Source of the DNA: Undaria pinnatifida
Taxonomy: Eukaryota; Sar; Phaeophyceae; Laminariales; Alariaceae
Length of the DNA: 64,000 bases
Direction: 5' to 3'
Assembly (NCBI GenBank): GCA_012845835.1
Contig: JABAKD010000002.1
Span: 18,103,629-18,167,628 of the forward strand
Shown here: one piece after another, positions 43,001-54,515 of the stretch
How positions within the stretch are numbered: the stretch's first letter is position 1
Layout: every line of letters begins with the position of its first letter
Position numbers and translations under genes: made by a program
Notes under the pieces: generated by a model
Databases searched by the model: none
What the model saw: only the letters and a program-made list of their open reading frames with translations
Told to the model about the DNA's origin: nothing

Positions 43001-44304
43001 CGAAAAGTCGTGTGAATTTGGTTCATCTGTTGCAGATGTAGTTTTCGTTGAATACGAATGCCATGATATTGTGCTTTGTGTAACGCCTTATTTTCCCCAA
43101 TAGCACGTTTTCTGGGAGACGTAAAGATATCATCAAGTAAGTGAGGGCGTCAGAAAAAAGGGTGAATCTCTATATACGGTACAGGCTGGTTGACGTGAAA
43201 GACCCCAAATGTATCCCCCACGTCGTTTTTTCGATTCAGACGATGAAATTTTGCGAACGTCTTGGACGTGCCCTTGCGAATGCCTCGCCTGTCGCGAGGG
43301 GTGGGGCGGGGGGGGACTGTTTATTGTTTTGCCGGGTTAACGTCAGGTAATATTTGTCTGAAAACGTGGACCACCTTAGCCCAAATACTGTCGGCGAAAA
43401 ATAGACGGCAACACCCTCGGAGGTCAGACCTCGGGATGGGCATGTAGAACCCGTGCACAAAGTATCAGGGTCTATCTCTAAAACGGCGTGGTCGTTTAGA
43501 CGTTTATGCGTAAACATGAGATAGATTACGTTGTTTCCTTCAAAATACTTGGTTTTAGTGTAGGGTGCAGTTGTTTCCTAGATTCTGCTTAATGTTGAAC
43601 ATTGGCGCGTCAGATCGTTGCCTTCTTGTATCAAATTTTCCACAGACATGCCTTGAAATACGTCCAAGCGGATCGTGCAAAATGCGGCGCAGATTTGTTT
43701 TCAACCCCGCTTGGAAAATACCTCAATATTGTTGAAAAAATGGAAGGCCCGTCGTTGGTCGATACGAGTTTCGCATCTAGAGACCGCCCGAGGCAGTTCA
43801 AAAGAAAACCTGGCCATGTCACCCTTTTACACTAAATGGTAATGGGGGTCAATAGGATGCTAAACATTGACTCTCTAAACGGACACTGCGAGCGGCATTC
43901 GTGGGTGGGGAACTTTGAGGTTTTTACGTGAACTAGTCTGCAGCATGCATCCAAGGCAAGTGAAATGCGTTTGGATGGAGAACGACAACACTTGAGTGGT
44001 TAGCGTGTGCAACGAGTATGAGGAAAACGCGCATTAAAGTTTAAGTCGAAACAGCACGACATAACCATCCCCTCAATTTCTAACCCACGACCGGTCTGTA
44101 TGAGCTTGTTCCGACAAAAAAACAAGCTCGGACGTTGATGCACCAATTGTTTGTGGCGAGCTAATGAAGGAAATGTATGATCCTGTGCATGGCGCCTCGA
44201 CATCGAGAACGGAACAAATCTATAGTATGCACGCGTAGGGTTTAACCTCAAACCTTCCAATACCTGATGATCAACCCGATGCTATAAGGGCGAGCACCAT
44301 CATA
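40079..44304. other. 4.2 kb without recognisable genes
   Basis: Many short frames on both strands, none with a domain, a coherent start or codon character I would trust. Isolated MITE-like words (for example CTATGGTAGCC near 42505) suggest old debris. Confidence 0.5.
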
Positions 44305-44500
44305 GTTGCACATGCCACGGCAAAGGTGTACCATTTCGTTTCGGAGGCCTCCTCACTTGGGGAGCGCCAAAACCTCAGACAACTGTATTTTGAGTACATC
44401 GAGAGTTCAAGCCGATGACCAAACCCATGGCCTAGGTATTGAAATATTCATATTGCAAAAACAAAATGGCCTGTTTCCGACGATTTGGGGTTAAGGACCC
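44305..44500. repeat. dispersed non-autonomous repeat, copy 1
   Basis: Shares with 54302-54515, in order, CATGCCACGG, GTGTACCATTTCGTTT, CCCATGGCCTAGGTAT, ATTGCAAAAACAAAA and GACGATTTGGGGTTAAGGA. Terminal structure unknown. Confidence 0.6.
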
Positions 44501-47056
44501 CCGTCAATCATAATAACGCATTTGCCGGAAAGAGATTCCTCCATCATAGCACGCGTTATTTGGGCGGGTCCGACTTCTTCTCCTCCATCTTCGGCTGAGG
44601 CCGCTAGACTGTTCGTTCTTGGCACCACACGCCCTGCTGCCTAGCCTACGCTATGCCAACTGCCGCCCTTCAAGCTTCCCCCACCTGAGGTACAGTAGTA
44701 GGGGAGCACATCTATCGGTTTCTTTTTAAGCGATAGAAAGTTCCCAACGGGCGGAAGGCAGACACCTCCCCATTCAATGAACGATACGAGATTCCCCTTC
44801 AGGGTGTGTGTAACGTGAAATCCCGGGGGCGTCGCATGGCGAAGAGGGGGTCATAGGAAACGCAGGTAAATAACATGCAATTCGTGAAACGAAAAACTAG
44901 AAGACGTATCTCACACACTTATATTACACACAATGGAACGATCGACTGAGCGAGCGGGCGGACGATGGGCGATCGCACGGCTTGTAACGGACGGCTCATC
45001 ATCATGTCGTATACTCACCACAACAGACACACACATACATCTACACCACACACGCATGCACACGCGCACACGCACGCACTCCACACGGCCCTTATATACC
45101 GTTCTCGTTCCTGGGGCAAGAGCAAACTATCCTTGTGCACGGTAATATACACAACGATCGATAGGCGTCTTGTGTTCTAAGCGGTTATTATATTCATGTC
45201 CAATTCCGATCTCCTCGAGCAGCAAACCGAGATATTTTATGTTTTCATGGAGGCACCAAGCGCCCAATCCCCAGCCACCCTCTCTCGGCCAATGCCGGCC
45301 AAGTCGCGACGAAACCGGCAGCCCCGACCCCTGGAGGTCGAGGAGACCCGGCCCACGTCGCGCGTTCACCAGGCGCAGATGGTTCCAGGCAGCCATCAAG
45401 GTGCTCGAGGAAGCCAACCAAACGTTGCAGATCTGTTCACAGTTTCTTGCTGGTCAAATACATAGGGGGCGTTGACCGTTGGATATGATTATTGTATTGT
45501 TACTTGTATTCCCGGCCGACACGGCATACCAAGCGAGAGAACAGGGCCCATTTTGGCGCATGATACATCCCACCCTCGCGGCCGCGACAGATATGGCACT
45601 CGACAGAAGAAGTGTACTGCTGCTGCTGTATATTGTTCCAACCGCTGCTGTTGTGCCGCGGCTACTGCCGCGGCTATTGCTGCTTCTACTGCTGCAGTTG
45701 CTGAGAGGGTGTGACAAAAACAGAGATTCGAGACTGGGAGATTACAAAATGTACGAGGGTAGCGGGGCATTTTACTACAAACAAGACAAAAAATAACAGA
45801 GTCGGAGAGCAATATCTTGACAAATAGAGCCAGCTCAGCGACGTTAAATGCGCCGAGCACCGCCACGGAGCTCGGCCGAGGTCCAGGTATGCTTCATCAT
45901 GTACCCATGGCAGCGTTGCTTGCCCCGCAGCCGAAAGTGCGAGGAAACACCCTCGGTCGCCGGAGAGCAGCGAGCATAAAAAGAAACGAAGATAATATTT
46001 TACATGTACATGCACCGGGTATATATACTTTGAAGCATATAAACTACGAAAAAGATGGTGCACCCGTGGCACGTGCTACGGTACAAAGGAGGGGGGTAAC
46101 CGCACCTCCACTTCTCGGTGTCTCCATGGCCAATAAACGGGTCAGTATATAATCTGCTTCGACGACCGAAAATAATGAATGCCTTGTATTAATGGGAACT
46201 AATTCCAGTTGGGGCCTTGTGTCTTTTATGGTTATGATGTGTCGATCGGAGGGCGGTATCACTCAAAGACACGCGCGTTACAATTTAGGGCGCTGACTTG
46301 CGAACTGCGAGGCAAACAAACGATCCAAAATAAGAAGAGAGAATTCACTCGCGCAAAGGGCCCGGAGCCGCTACAGCAAAAAAACGTTAAATGACTCCCA
46401 TACCGATGCCTGGTTGGTGAAAACGCGACGCGCCCCGTATCGGCGTTGTAGAGATACGAGAGACTATGGTCATACGGCTGCAGCTATGACAGAAATAAGT
46501 GAAGCCCCCGCCGTCGCTTTAGTGCCCTGCACCATAGGCTGCGGTTTAGCACGTAAAATATATCTCACCGACGAGGTTATAGGAGTCCATTCCTGACGCG
46601 ACTCGATTGGGGGGGCACACGTCCGGACGATCGGAGAGGTTGCCGAACTCTGGCAGTAAGTCCATCTTTGCGTCTGAGAAATCGTACCAGGGGTGTGCCG
46701 ACTTCCAGATCCCCCCGTCCTCGGACGGCATTGTGCGGTCTGTCTCAGGCAGTACAAACTGGCATTGGTGGGGACGTTAGGGTTGATGTTGATGCGTTGT
46801 TGTACTGTCACAGCTTCCTCAGGATCTCAGGGTTAATGCGGACGGTGTATGCAGTTGGATTTGTTGAGTGGGGAGAGACAAACTATTTCAGAGTGCTAGA
46901 AAAGGGATACATACTCATGTTCTAAACTCCCACGACGTGTTCAAGTATAAGATGTTTCTGAGACCCCCCATTGGAGGAGCCCTACAACACACCTCTTCAA
47001 AATGTTGACTATAAGACAACCGTAAAGTAATATACCATACGCTTTGGACGAATCGC
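44501..47056. other. unassigned, with a CA-rich stretch and an 85-bp repeat copy
   Basis: CA-rich microsatellite at about 45018-45085. 46408-46491 is the second copy of the repeat at 7579-7660. A plus-strand frame at 45479-45796 is Leu-rich from CTG repeats and is not convincing. No supported gene. Confidence 0.5.
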
Positions 47057-47260
47057 CATGGGCTAGGGGTCACCCTCGTCCTGGCTACCTCCTCAGCTGG
47101 AGAGTCCCGTCGGTCAGAAGGGGTTTGACCCAAAACCTCCACGGTTATCGTTGCACGAACCGAGGCCTCGGTAGCGGGGCTCCCCCCATCTTCACTACAG
47201 CGGTGAGCTACTCTTTCGAGTGACTCCGTCGTAGCTCACAGAAAAAACGACATTACGCGA
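47057..47260. repeat. dispersed repeat (as 13066-13192) followed by MITE remnant
   Basis: GCCATGGGCTAGG, CCCGTCGGTCAGAA and TTATCGTTGCACG align with 13066-13192. From 47157 GAGGCCTCGGTAGCGGGG and the palindrome GAGCTACTC/GAGTGACTC resemble a degenerate MITE end. Confidence 0.55.
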
Positions 47261-48412
47261 GCTATTGTCACAGCATAGCTTACCGAGCTCCATTGCAGAT
47301 TCATACCGCATATTAAAAACAGAGCGTCTAGAGTGTCCGCGAAAAATTTGCTCAAGTTCCCAGAGGGTAAGCACCCGGGACGCCTCGGGAGCGTGTGTAC
47401 CGCGCACGATACATTTTTCCGCCCTCTGGTCGCTGTCTGTGTCAGTACCTCAAGGGCGATTAGCGACAAGCAGGCTGCCCGCTGGACCTCCTTTCTATAG
47501 ATACAACAGGAACAACATTTCAAAGCCGATAGCTGCGGCCTGTACTTCGGGGAGCACATGGCTGAAGGGGCGCCATTTGTTCGATAAACGCAGCTCCTCG
47601 TCCGCTTGTGCAAGTAGACGAAGGTAGGAACAACAGAGGGAATACATGACACCCCTCTCGAGAGTCGTTGACCAAGCCAAACGTGTGAGGTATGGTAGAC
47701 GGTTTCAATTAGACCACCAAAAACTACAAGATCCGACGACAGTCCACAGAATACATCCAACTGGCCGGGTTAGATTTTCTCCCGCTGACGCTCACCAAAC
47801 TGGACCTGCAGCAGTATGCCATGGAGAAGAACTGCGACAGATCCTCGAAATGGTTACCAGTGCGCCCTGCGACAAGTCAAAGGGGGCACACCGAAACGTT
47901 ATGAGGTGACGGCCTTTTATCAAGCTGCCGACATCACATGCACTGTACCTCGTTAGTAATACATACCCAAGCATTTGCCTTGATTTCTTGAACGTCCGGC
48001 ATCGATTGTCCTGCGGAAACGAATTCAGGTAATTGTTCAGGCGGCAACAAGGCGTCCGCATCCATTGACGAGGATTCGCGAGAACGTTTGATCCTCGGGG
48101 CGGTCGCAGATGCTGTTGCTCCCACGTATCCACGCGCGACGGCATCATCTGCAACATAGTTGGCCGTACTTCGTCAACAAACAAGGAATATTCTGAGCCA
48201 AACCCAAATTTTCCCCAAAGTGGCTGGGATATAAGACTTTGGGCGTACACGTTGGGCCTTATGTTGGTGTTCTCGGGTGGGGGGGTACCCACGAATTGTT
48301 CAGGCTCCTGGCTGGCGAGCTGTAATGTCTGATCAATGAACTTCGTTTAAGAAGATGAAAACGTGACCCGATCAGCAATCCCATGACTCAGGCACTAAAC
48401 GAATCATAGTGG
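47261..48412. other. unassigned sequence
   Basis: No recognised gene. Near 48372 is a CCCATGACTCAGG word of the motif family noted elsewhere. Confidence 0.4.
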
Positions 48413-48416
48413 GTAC

Positions 48417-48680
48417 TGTATCGACTCGCGCGACCGCGGGCCCGGTGGTATCAGCTCTGAGGACTTCCCCTCGTAGGCTCGGAGTGCGTTTGTCCACAAT
48501 GCAATAGTTCGTTCGTTATCACACGGGGAAGTGACATGCCATCGGCCATGGACCTTCCCGTTCGTATCTCAAGATCTCAAGAGCTCACAAGAAACGCCGA
48601 CAATGACGATTGAACTCCCTGACGAAACATATCCAACCATTGTACGGTAAAATGCCAAATGATACGACCACAGCGGTACA
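48417..48680 (-). repeat. LTR (3' LTR of the minus-strand element)
   Basis: 264 bp, TG...CA ends, about 22 substitutions and one 2-bp indel against the other LTR. Confidence 0.9.
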
Positions 48681-49232
48681 GCACCCTCCGAAAGCCCATC
48701 TCGAGCTACCAACCACAAGTTCGCTCAGACCGAGTAGCTTTGATAAATATAGCTGTCCGTACGTCGGGCAATGGTCAAGTCCAACACACCCCGGTCAGTT
48801 TCACCACGACCTAAGTTTTACCACGTTTACTGACCGTGAACAACGATTGTTCAGCAGCCGCGTCATCACGAATGCATCTTCAAGCAAACCACGCACCACG
48901 CGTCACACCTCCCATTGCGCATGCAACTTGCCGAAGCCCAGACCACATAAGGCATGTGTATTCCAGCACAATGGCCACACCTGTAAAACGGAAGAATCAA
49001 CCACGGACATGCTCTGTCCACACACAGCCTCGGCGATGAACCGCCAGCTGTGGCTGCGTCAGGTGCTATCAGCGCCCGGCGCAGCAATTCCAAGTCAGAA
49101 AAAAAAACTCGAAATTCAACATTTCTATCAAACCGAAAATCAGCAGTTCAAAATTCGGGATCTCCCCCAAACCACAATATGATCAAAACGCAGTCCATAC
49201 CGCTGTACGGGTCCCCGCTTCTGATCCATCTA

Positions 49233-49362
49233 TAGCCGCAGCGCCTTCATCTCTTTTCGCAGCACGGCCGTCGCGCCATCAAACACGCGCAACACCGGCT
49301 CCCAGATGCTCTCCGCCTTCTCCGGCCCTTCCCAGGCCACCTTGACGACAAACTCGTCGTCA
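49233..49362 (-). pseudogene. chromodomain-like C-terminal remnant
   Basis: On the minus strand, DEFVVKVAWEGPEKAESIWE followed by PVLRVFDGATAVLRKEMKAL has the pattern of the second half of a retrotransposon chromodomain, which follows integrase and directs insertion to marked chromatin. It ends at a stop (49230-49232) and joins directly to protease/RT-start sequence, showing a large internal deletion. Confidence 0.7.
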
Positions 49363-50301
49363 CTACCGAGCGGCAGTCTGGGCACGACTCTGCGGCACTC
49401 CCCCGCAGGCGATTACGTTCAGGTGGGGGCTTCGCCCGCACCACCCTTGCCCCTGCATGAAACCGGACCGCCCCAGGCTTCTTGCGTGCAGGTGGGTCCA
49501 TGGCACCGCCCGACATAACGCGTCAAGGTGCGTGTGAAAAACGATATCGCGCAGCATCTTGGCACATTCCGGTGGGGAGCCATGGTCAACAGCGTTATCG
49601 ACAGCCGTCTCCAACACGCCCACACGAGCCCGCATTTCCAACTCGGAATCCTGGAATATTATGGGTCGTTGAAACGGCAGCGTCAGCGCGACCTTATCGT
49701 CCACGTCGCCTGGCGCGTCACCGCCCGGCACGAACGCTGTGACAGCCATCGCCGCTCGCAGCACATCACCATCGTTGGGCTCGCCCACAGAATGAGCTGC
49801 AAGCTCCACCCCAGCACCATCTTGACGCCCTTGTGCCTTCAGTACAGAGGGCTTGAGCTGCACCATGACGTTGATGCCGAGTTTCTCCCTCAACTTCTTC
49901 TGCCCGATGATAACCACATCGCTCCCCACAGGGAGCACGATAAACGGCATAGTAAATCGGACTGGTCCCCATGGTGTTTCGATCGTTAAGTGAAGCGGGC
50001 ACGATTGCGTCTCAATATCACACTCCTGGCCCAACGACGTCACCACACGCGCATGCCCAACACACGCCTGCGTTAACGCGGTTTGTGTCATGCCCGGCTG
50101 CCCCTGCAGGGCCTCTACCAGTTCCTCCGATATAGCTGTAATGCCTGAACCAGAATCCATCAACACCCTAGCCTCAGCAGCCCCGGAAGCACCGGGAACC
50201 GCGAGACGCCCTACGACATGCTGCGTCAGGGCCTCCAAGTGCAGTTCGGTCTCCACCGTATCCACGCTCGTATCACTACTTCCACCCGGCTGTAAGACCA
50301 A
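49363..50301 (-). pseudogene. Gypsy aspartic protease region
   Basis: The minus-strand frame has ARVLMDSGSGITAISEELVE near residues 44-63, the catalytic DSG of retrotransposon proteases, followed by the LTIETPWGPVRFTMPFIVLP strands and IIGQKKLREKLGINV. The last third (CAKMLRDIVFHTHLDALCRA) approaches the RT start. A second frame at 49247-49516 has RFHAGARVVRAKPPPE, typical of RT N-termini, so a frameshift and then the deletion junction lie near 49360-49450. Confidence 0.85.
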
Positions 50302-50465
50302 GACACGCGCGTATGAAATTGTGCTGGTATCACCACATGACTACTGCGACGCGGGTGCCGGCAGCTGCACCGGAACGGAGTGAAGAACTGGCGCTGCATT
50401 CTGTGGCCCAGCGCTCTGAGACACCTGGTGCTGCACCATCTCGGTGAGCCCATAATCCACTGGCG

Positions 50466-51500
50466 TCATCCTTTCCCGTGGCACGCGAATGTACACGTAG
50501 TCGTCGTCATTCCATCTAGATGGTTTAGGCGCACAGCAGGTTCAGTCTCCGTAACCACCGCCTTTGAGGCGGTGTTGTACGCACTAGCTCTAGGAGTGGC
50601 AGACGCAGGGGCCATCCCGGTTGTCTTGCTCCGGGTATGCTGAGCTGGACCGTTTATGGACTGCTGCTGCTGTGTGGGGGTCTGCCCGTGGCTTTGGCCA
50701 TGGACGCCATTTCCCGCCTTACCCTGCTGGCTTTGGGGGCAGTCCCACTGCTTGTGACCTTGCTTGCCACACACAAAGCACTCCTTGTTGTCGTACCGAC
50801 GGTTCCGCTCTGCTTTCACACCAGCAGCCTTGGCACTCTCGTGTGAGTCGTGCCCGTCAGCAGTACTTCCCTGCGGCTTGGTCCCCGCAGCAGCCACCGA
50901 CCTAGCGCCACGCCACTTTGCTGTTTGCCGGCGTACAGCATCGTTGGCCTCAATTACGGCTTGATCCCGTCGCTGCTTGGCAATTATGCTGAACAACGCG
51001 CCAGGGTCATGCGTTAAGAGATCGAAACGCATATTTTTTTCCACCTTGCGGCGGAGCTCGAGTGGCTCGATTCCCGCCGCTATTGCCTCAACCAGCACCT
51101 TGCCATGCTTTAGCGTGTACTGCCGACCGTCGGGCCTCGCCACCTCCGTGAGCCCGCTGTCAGCAAGGTAGTTCCGCAAGGCACGTTTTTGCATAAACAC
51201 CCTGCTATCTGCCGGCACGCTCGCATCCATCTTCAGCACACGGAATATCCGGCGGCAAAATTCCTCATCACTCGTCTGCTGTATATCAACGCCAGCAAAC
51301 CTTTTGAGCCCTTGCAATAGCTCCTCCTCGGAGAGGTCGACCCAGGGCTTGCCATCAAATAACTCATCAGCCACAACCATTTGGGTCGCCAAATCTACCA
51401 TTCCATCTTGCTGCTGTAGGGTCTCCCATTGCTTTCGGCTGGTGTTCCACACCAACACGCAAAACTGTGCTTTCCGGCCTCCGAAAAGCAAACTGGTCAC
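50466..51500 (-). CDS. Gypsy Gag
   Basis: 344 codons, ATG 41 bases inside the 5' LTR boundary. It has a Gag-like helical region (LRRKVEKNMRFDLLTHDPGA, FSIIAKQRRDQAVIEAND) and a zinc knuckle CFVCGKQGHKQWDC (CX2CX4HX4C) near residues 237-250. A Gln/Ser/Thr-rich tail follows. The frame is intact from start to stop, unlike all other coding regions in this element. The protease lies downstream in a separate frame after about 165 bp. Confidence 0.88.
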   Translation of the reverse strand: MTSLLFGGRKAQFCVLVWNTSRKQWETLQQQDGMVDLATQMVVADELFDGKPWVDLSEEELLQGLKRFAGVDIQQTSDEEFCRRIFRVLKMDASVPADSRVFMQKRALRNYLADSGLTEVARPDGRQYTLKHGKVLVEAIAAGIEPLELRRKVEKNMRFDLLTHDPGALFSIIAKQRRDQAVIEANDAVRRQTAKWRGARSVAAAGTKPQGSTADGHDSHESAKAAGVKAERNRRYDNKECFVCGKQGHKQWDCPQSQQGKAGNGVHGQSHGQTPTQQQQSINGPAQHTRSKTTGMAPASATPRASAYNTASKAVVTETEPAVRLNHLDGMTTTTCTFACHGKG

Positions 51501-51540
51501 GTTTTGGGCAGTAAGCAGAACTTACCCAATTCAATTGAAT

Positions 51541-51806
51541 TGTGCCGACTCGCGCGACCGCGGGCCCGGTGGTATCAGCTTCGAGGACTTCCCCTCGTGG
51601 GCCCAGAGTGCGTTTGTCCACAATGCAATAGTTCGTTTTCGTTATCACGCGGGGAAGTGACATGCCATCGGCCATGGACCTTCCCGTTTATATCTCAAGA
51701 TCTCAAGAGCTCACAAGAAACGCCAATGATGACAGTTGGACTCCCTGACAAAATGTATCCAACCATGGTACGGTAAAATGCCCAATGATACAACCACAGC
51801 GGTACA
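51541..51806 (-). repeat. LTR (5' LTR of the minus-strand element)
   Basis: 266 bp, TG...CA ends, followed by GTAC. Confidence 0.9.
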
Positions 51807-51810
51807 GTAC

Positions 51811-54301
51811 AGAATTTCAAACGTACGAGCTAGTTTGTTAGTTGAGGAGCCTGGCCAGCCAGAAACATGTAGTGTAAAAAGTGCTGTCTTTATCATAGCA
51901 CGCGCCATCACTTACTATACATGTCTCACCCCATGTCAGACCAAACTTTGGTGTCGAGGTGACACGTGCTGCGGTTGCACTAGCACTTTGAGGGCAGCTA
52001 CTTTCTTAGTGGCCAGCGCATTAACCGAGGTAACTCCACGCCGACATCTTCGTAACCTAATTTCCGTTTCCCGAACTACTGGGCATGCACCTAGTCCATG
52101 CCATTACTCATCGATCGGGCGGAGAATCGTTTTCGTTTTTTGAAATCGTGTTCCGGGCGGGGTATGCTCCCTAAGAGAGGGATGTCAGAGAAAATGAGGC
52201 GGACTTGTACCGTAGTCCTGGCCACTTCGGCTTTATCTATAGTCAAGTGCGGCGATTACGGTAGCCGGTGACGAACGGATTACAGTACCCTATATACAAT
52301 TTAGTGTGGTAGATAGGTCACGTTTAAGGATGTTATGTTTTTGGGCGACTCTCAAAGCTACCTACGTGCGCGCGTATCTACCTGCCTGTGTGCTTTTCGC
52401 TTTCACGGCATGCACCGACTCCATCGAATTGACTATTAAACTGCGCCAATCAAACAGTTTGAATCCGTTTTGAGTGCGCCACTGAGCCACGGGAGCACTT
52501 GACCTACATAAAATGAGCCCCCCCCCCCCCCGCCATCACCTTGGTGTGGTAACCCCACCTTTGGTTTGTGATGCAAGACGTATCGTGTTGCCCGTGAAGG
52601 CCGAGTTATCTGTGATATCTTGGGCCTGCGCGGAGGTGATGGCCTGAGGACAGCCGTTGCTCTGGTGTGGTACCCAAGCAATGGGACGGAATCAGGCACA
52701 CGATGAAGTCGAGGCATAAAAAGGGCATCTTCGACATACACGGAACCCGCGGTTTCGCGTGATGTTGGTGCTTCACGGTTGTATATTTGGCATATTTGAC
52801 GTAAAGATAAATAAATTGGATGTGGCGATCGCTTGGTTGGTGTCAATACAAAAATCACATTTTCCCACAAAGTGTTAACGTCGTTCGTGACATTGCTCAG
52901 GAGCCCTCCTTGAACAAAGGCTTCGGCAGGGGGAGCGGGGTGGGTACGCATTTGTCGCTTTCCTTAGTATTTTGACCGTTGACCGCGCACCTCTTTCGAG
53001 ACGAAGCACCGTTCCTACGGAGCACCGTTCCTACTCCTTAAATAGACACCTCCAACATTTGGGCACCCAGTACGTATTTTCAATATGTTCCACGAATTCA
53101 CTTCCAAGGATTCTATCTTCAGTGGCTTAGATCCACCTACTATGCGAGTGCCAGTGCCTTTCTGCGTTTCGGGTCTCGATACGCATCACCGTCGAATACG
53201 TAGGAGGTATTCGTTTTAGCGGCGCCAACAAAGTTGTACTTGACTCCTGTGGCTATGGGTAAAACAAAAATGGGGATACCCCCATACCGTATTAGTGATC
53301 TTCGATGCACCATGTACGATTGAGGAAAATCAGAGTGTAGTCACAGTAAGAATTGGCCTCAATTAGACAAAGCGTCACAAAAAAAATCAAGTGCTTGGAT
53401 AGCGCGACGCACGAGATGACGACGGCGAAACGATCGACACGTAAACGCTGTCCAAGTCAACCCGTTCGCTACACGCGCCTCGAATTGAACCGATACGCTA
53501 AATTAAAGTCAATCGACCGAGATTTCATTCCAAACCCAGATACACATCAAACCATCGTCCACATCCTGAAGCAGGCTAAACGTTTAGCTCATGTCTAACT
53601 ACGGTAGACACCTGGGTCCGATAACACAAGCTTACAGGGTTAGGACAATTCTACCATAGACGTCAAATGATGAAAGTCGGGGCCGCCCACCGCGCAACAC
53701 CAGTGACGACGACGAATCGAACTCAAACATTACATCTGATGGTCACGAAACACTTTTTAGGTTGGCTCAAAAATGGATATCTGTCGCAGTTTCGACCTTC
53801 TCGTAACGTATCCCGAGTCATGCTCTCCTGGTGTTCTAACGTGCCCTGGAGGGCATCGAAACTCCCGCCAAAATAGTCGCAAGAGGCTCACCGACCACCT
53901 TGGCGGTGGCCGTTCCAATTTTAACCATGTATTCTTAGTCGTCACAATTTGATCGTTACATTACGGGTCTCACGAGTAGTGCTTCAGGTAACTGGACGTG
54001 CTTCTATTCTCCCGCTGCTATGCTGTTCAGCGCATTCGTTGCCTCGCAGCTTAAGGCTTTTAAACCTCCGGTACGGCCTTGGTGCACCACAGCAGGGGTC
54101 TAAGGCAGCGGTGGATGGGGGGGTGGGGCATTTAGGGTATTCTATTGCACGAGAGAGTTACCCCGTCGGGTGACAACAGTGTCGTGTTACCTGGTGAGTT
54201 TCAAGCGTTTGCGCATACTATGCCAGTGACTCACCAGCGCTAGTGCAACTGGCTACCCCAGTCCTTTGCCAATATTTAGTTTTGAGGCGATGTTGCGCCC
54301 A
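51811..54301. other. unassigned, one possible short coding fragment
   Basis: No recognised domain. The plus-strand frame 53353-53598 (81 codons; KRSTRKRCPSQPVRYTRLE) has a coding look but no family I know. 52150-52215 contains a MITE-like TTGTACCGTAGTCC end. Poly-C at 52507-52522. Confidence 0.4.
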
Positions 54302-54515
54302 TCGAGGGCGCATGCCACGGTAGACGTGCACCATTTGGTTTATGAGGCTCCTCAGTTCAAAACTCAATATCTCACCCAAAAACAAAGTCTTTGAAAAGAA
54401 GAAGGTGCAACCCGATTAGACAAACCCCATGGTCTAGGTATATAACCACCACCCTGAGTACTAACATTGCAAAAACAAAAACGACTTGCTGACGATTTAG
54501 GGTGGAGCAGCTCAT
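54302..54515. repeat. dispersed non-autonomous repeat, copy 2
   Basis: Homologous to 44305-44500 with the same ordered blocks (GCATGCCACGGTAGACGTGC, CCCATGGTCTAGGTAT, ATTGCAAAAACAAAA, GACGATTTAGGG). A further related stretch lies at about 55600-55835 (CAATGGCCTAGGTATGCTG, GTTCGGGTTAAGGAGC). Confidence 0.6.

Larger units (their letters stand above)
48417..51806 (-). mobile_element. internally deleted Ty3/Gypsy element (chromodomain type), 3.4 kb
   Basis: Direct repeats 48417-48680 and 51541-51806 start TGT and end GGTACA. GTAC lies on both outer sides (48413-48416, 51807-51810). The internal region on the minus strand encodes Gag, protease, a few residues resembling the start of RT, and then directly a chromodomain-like C-terminus. 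The rest of RT, RNase H and nearly all of integrase are absent. LTR divergence of about 8% makes it the oldest LTR insertion here. Confidence 0.88.

Noticed and set aside
45479-45796. Leu-rich 105-codon frame that looks like a membrane segment
   Set aside because: Most of it is a CTG/CGG repeat; a competing frame on the other strand is equally open; no domain.
52436-52951. 171-codon minus-strand frame
   Set aside because: Crosses a poly-C run giving poly-Gly; no family resemblance.
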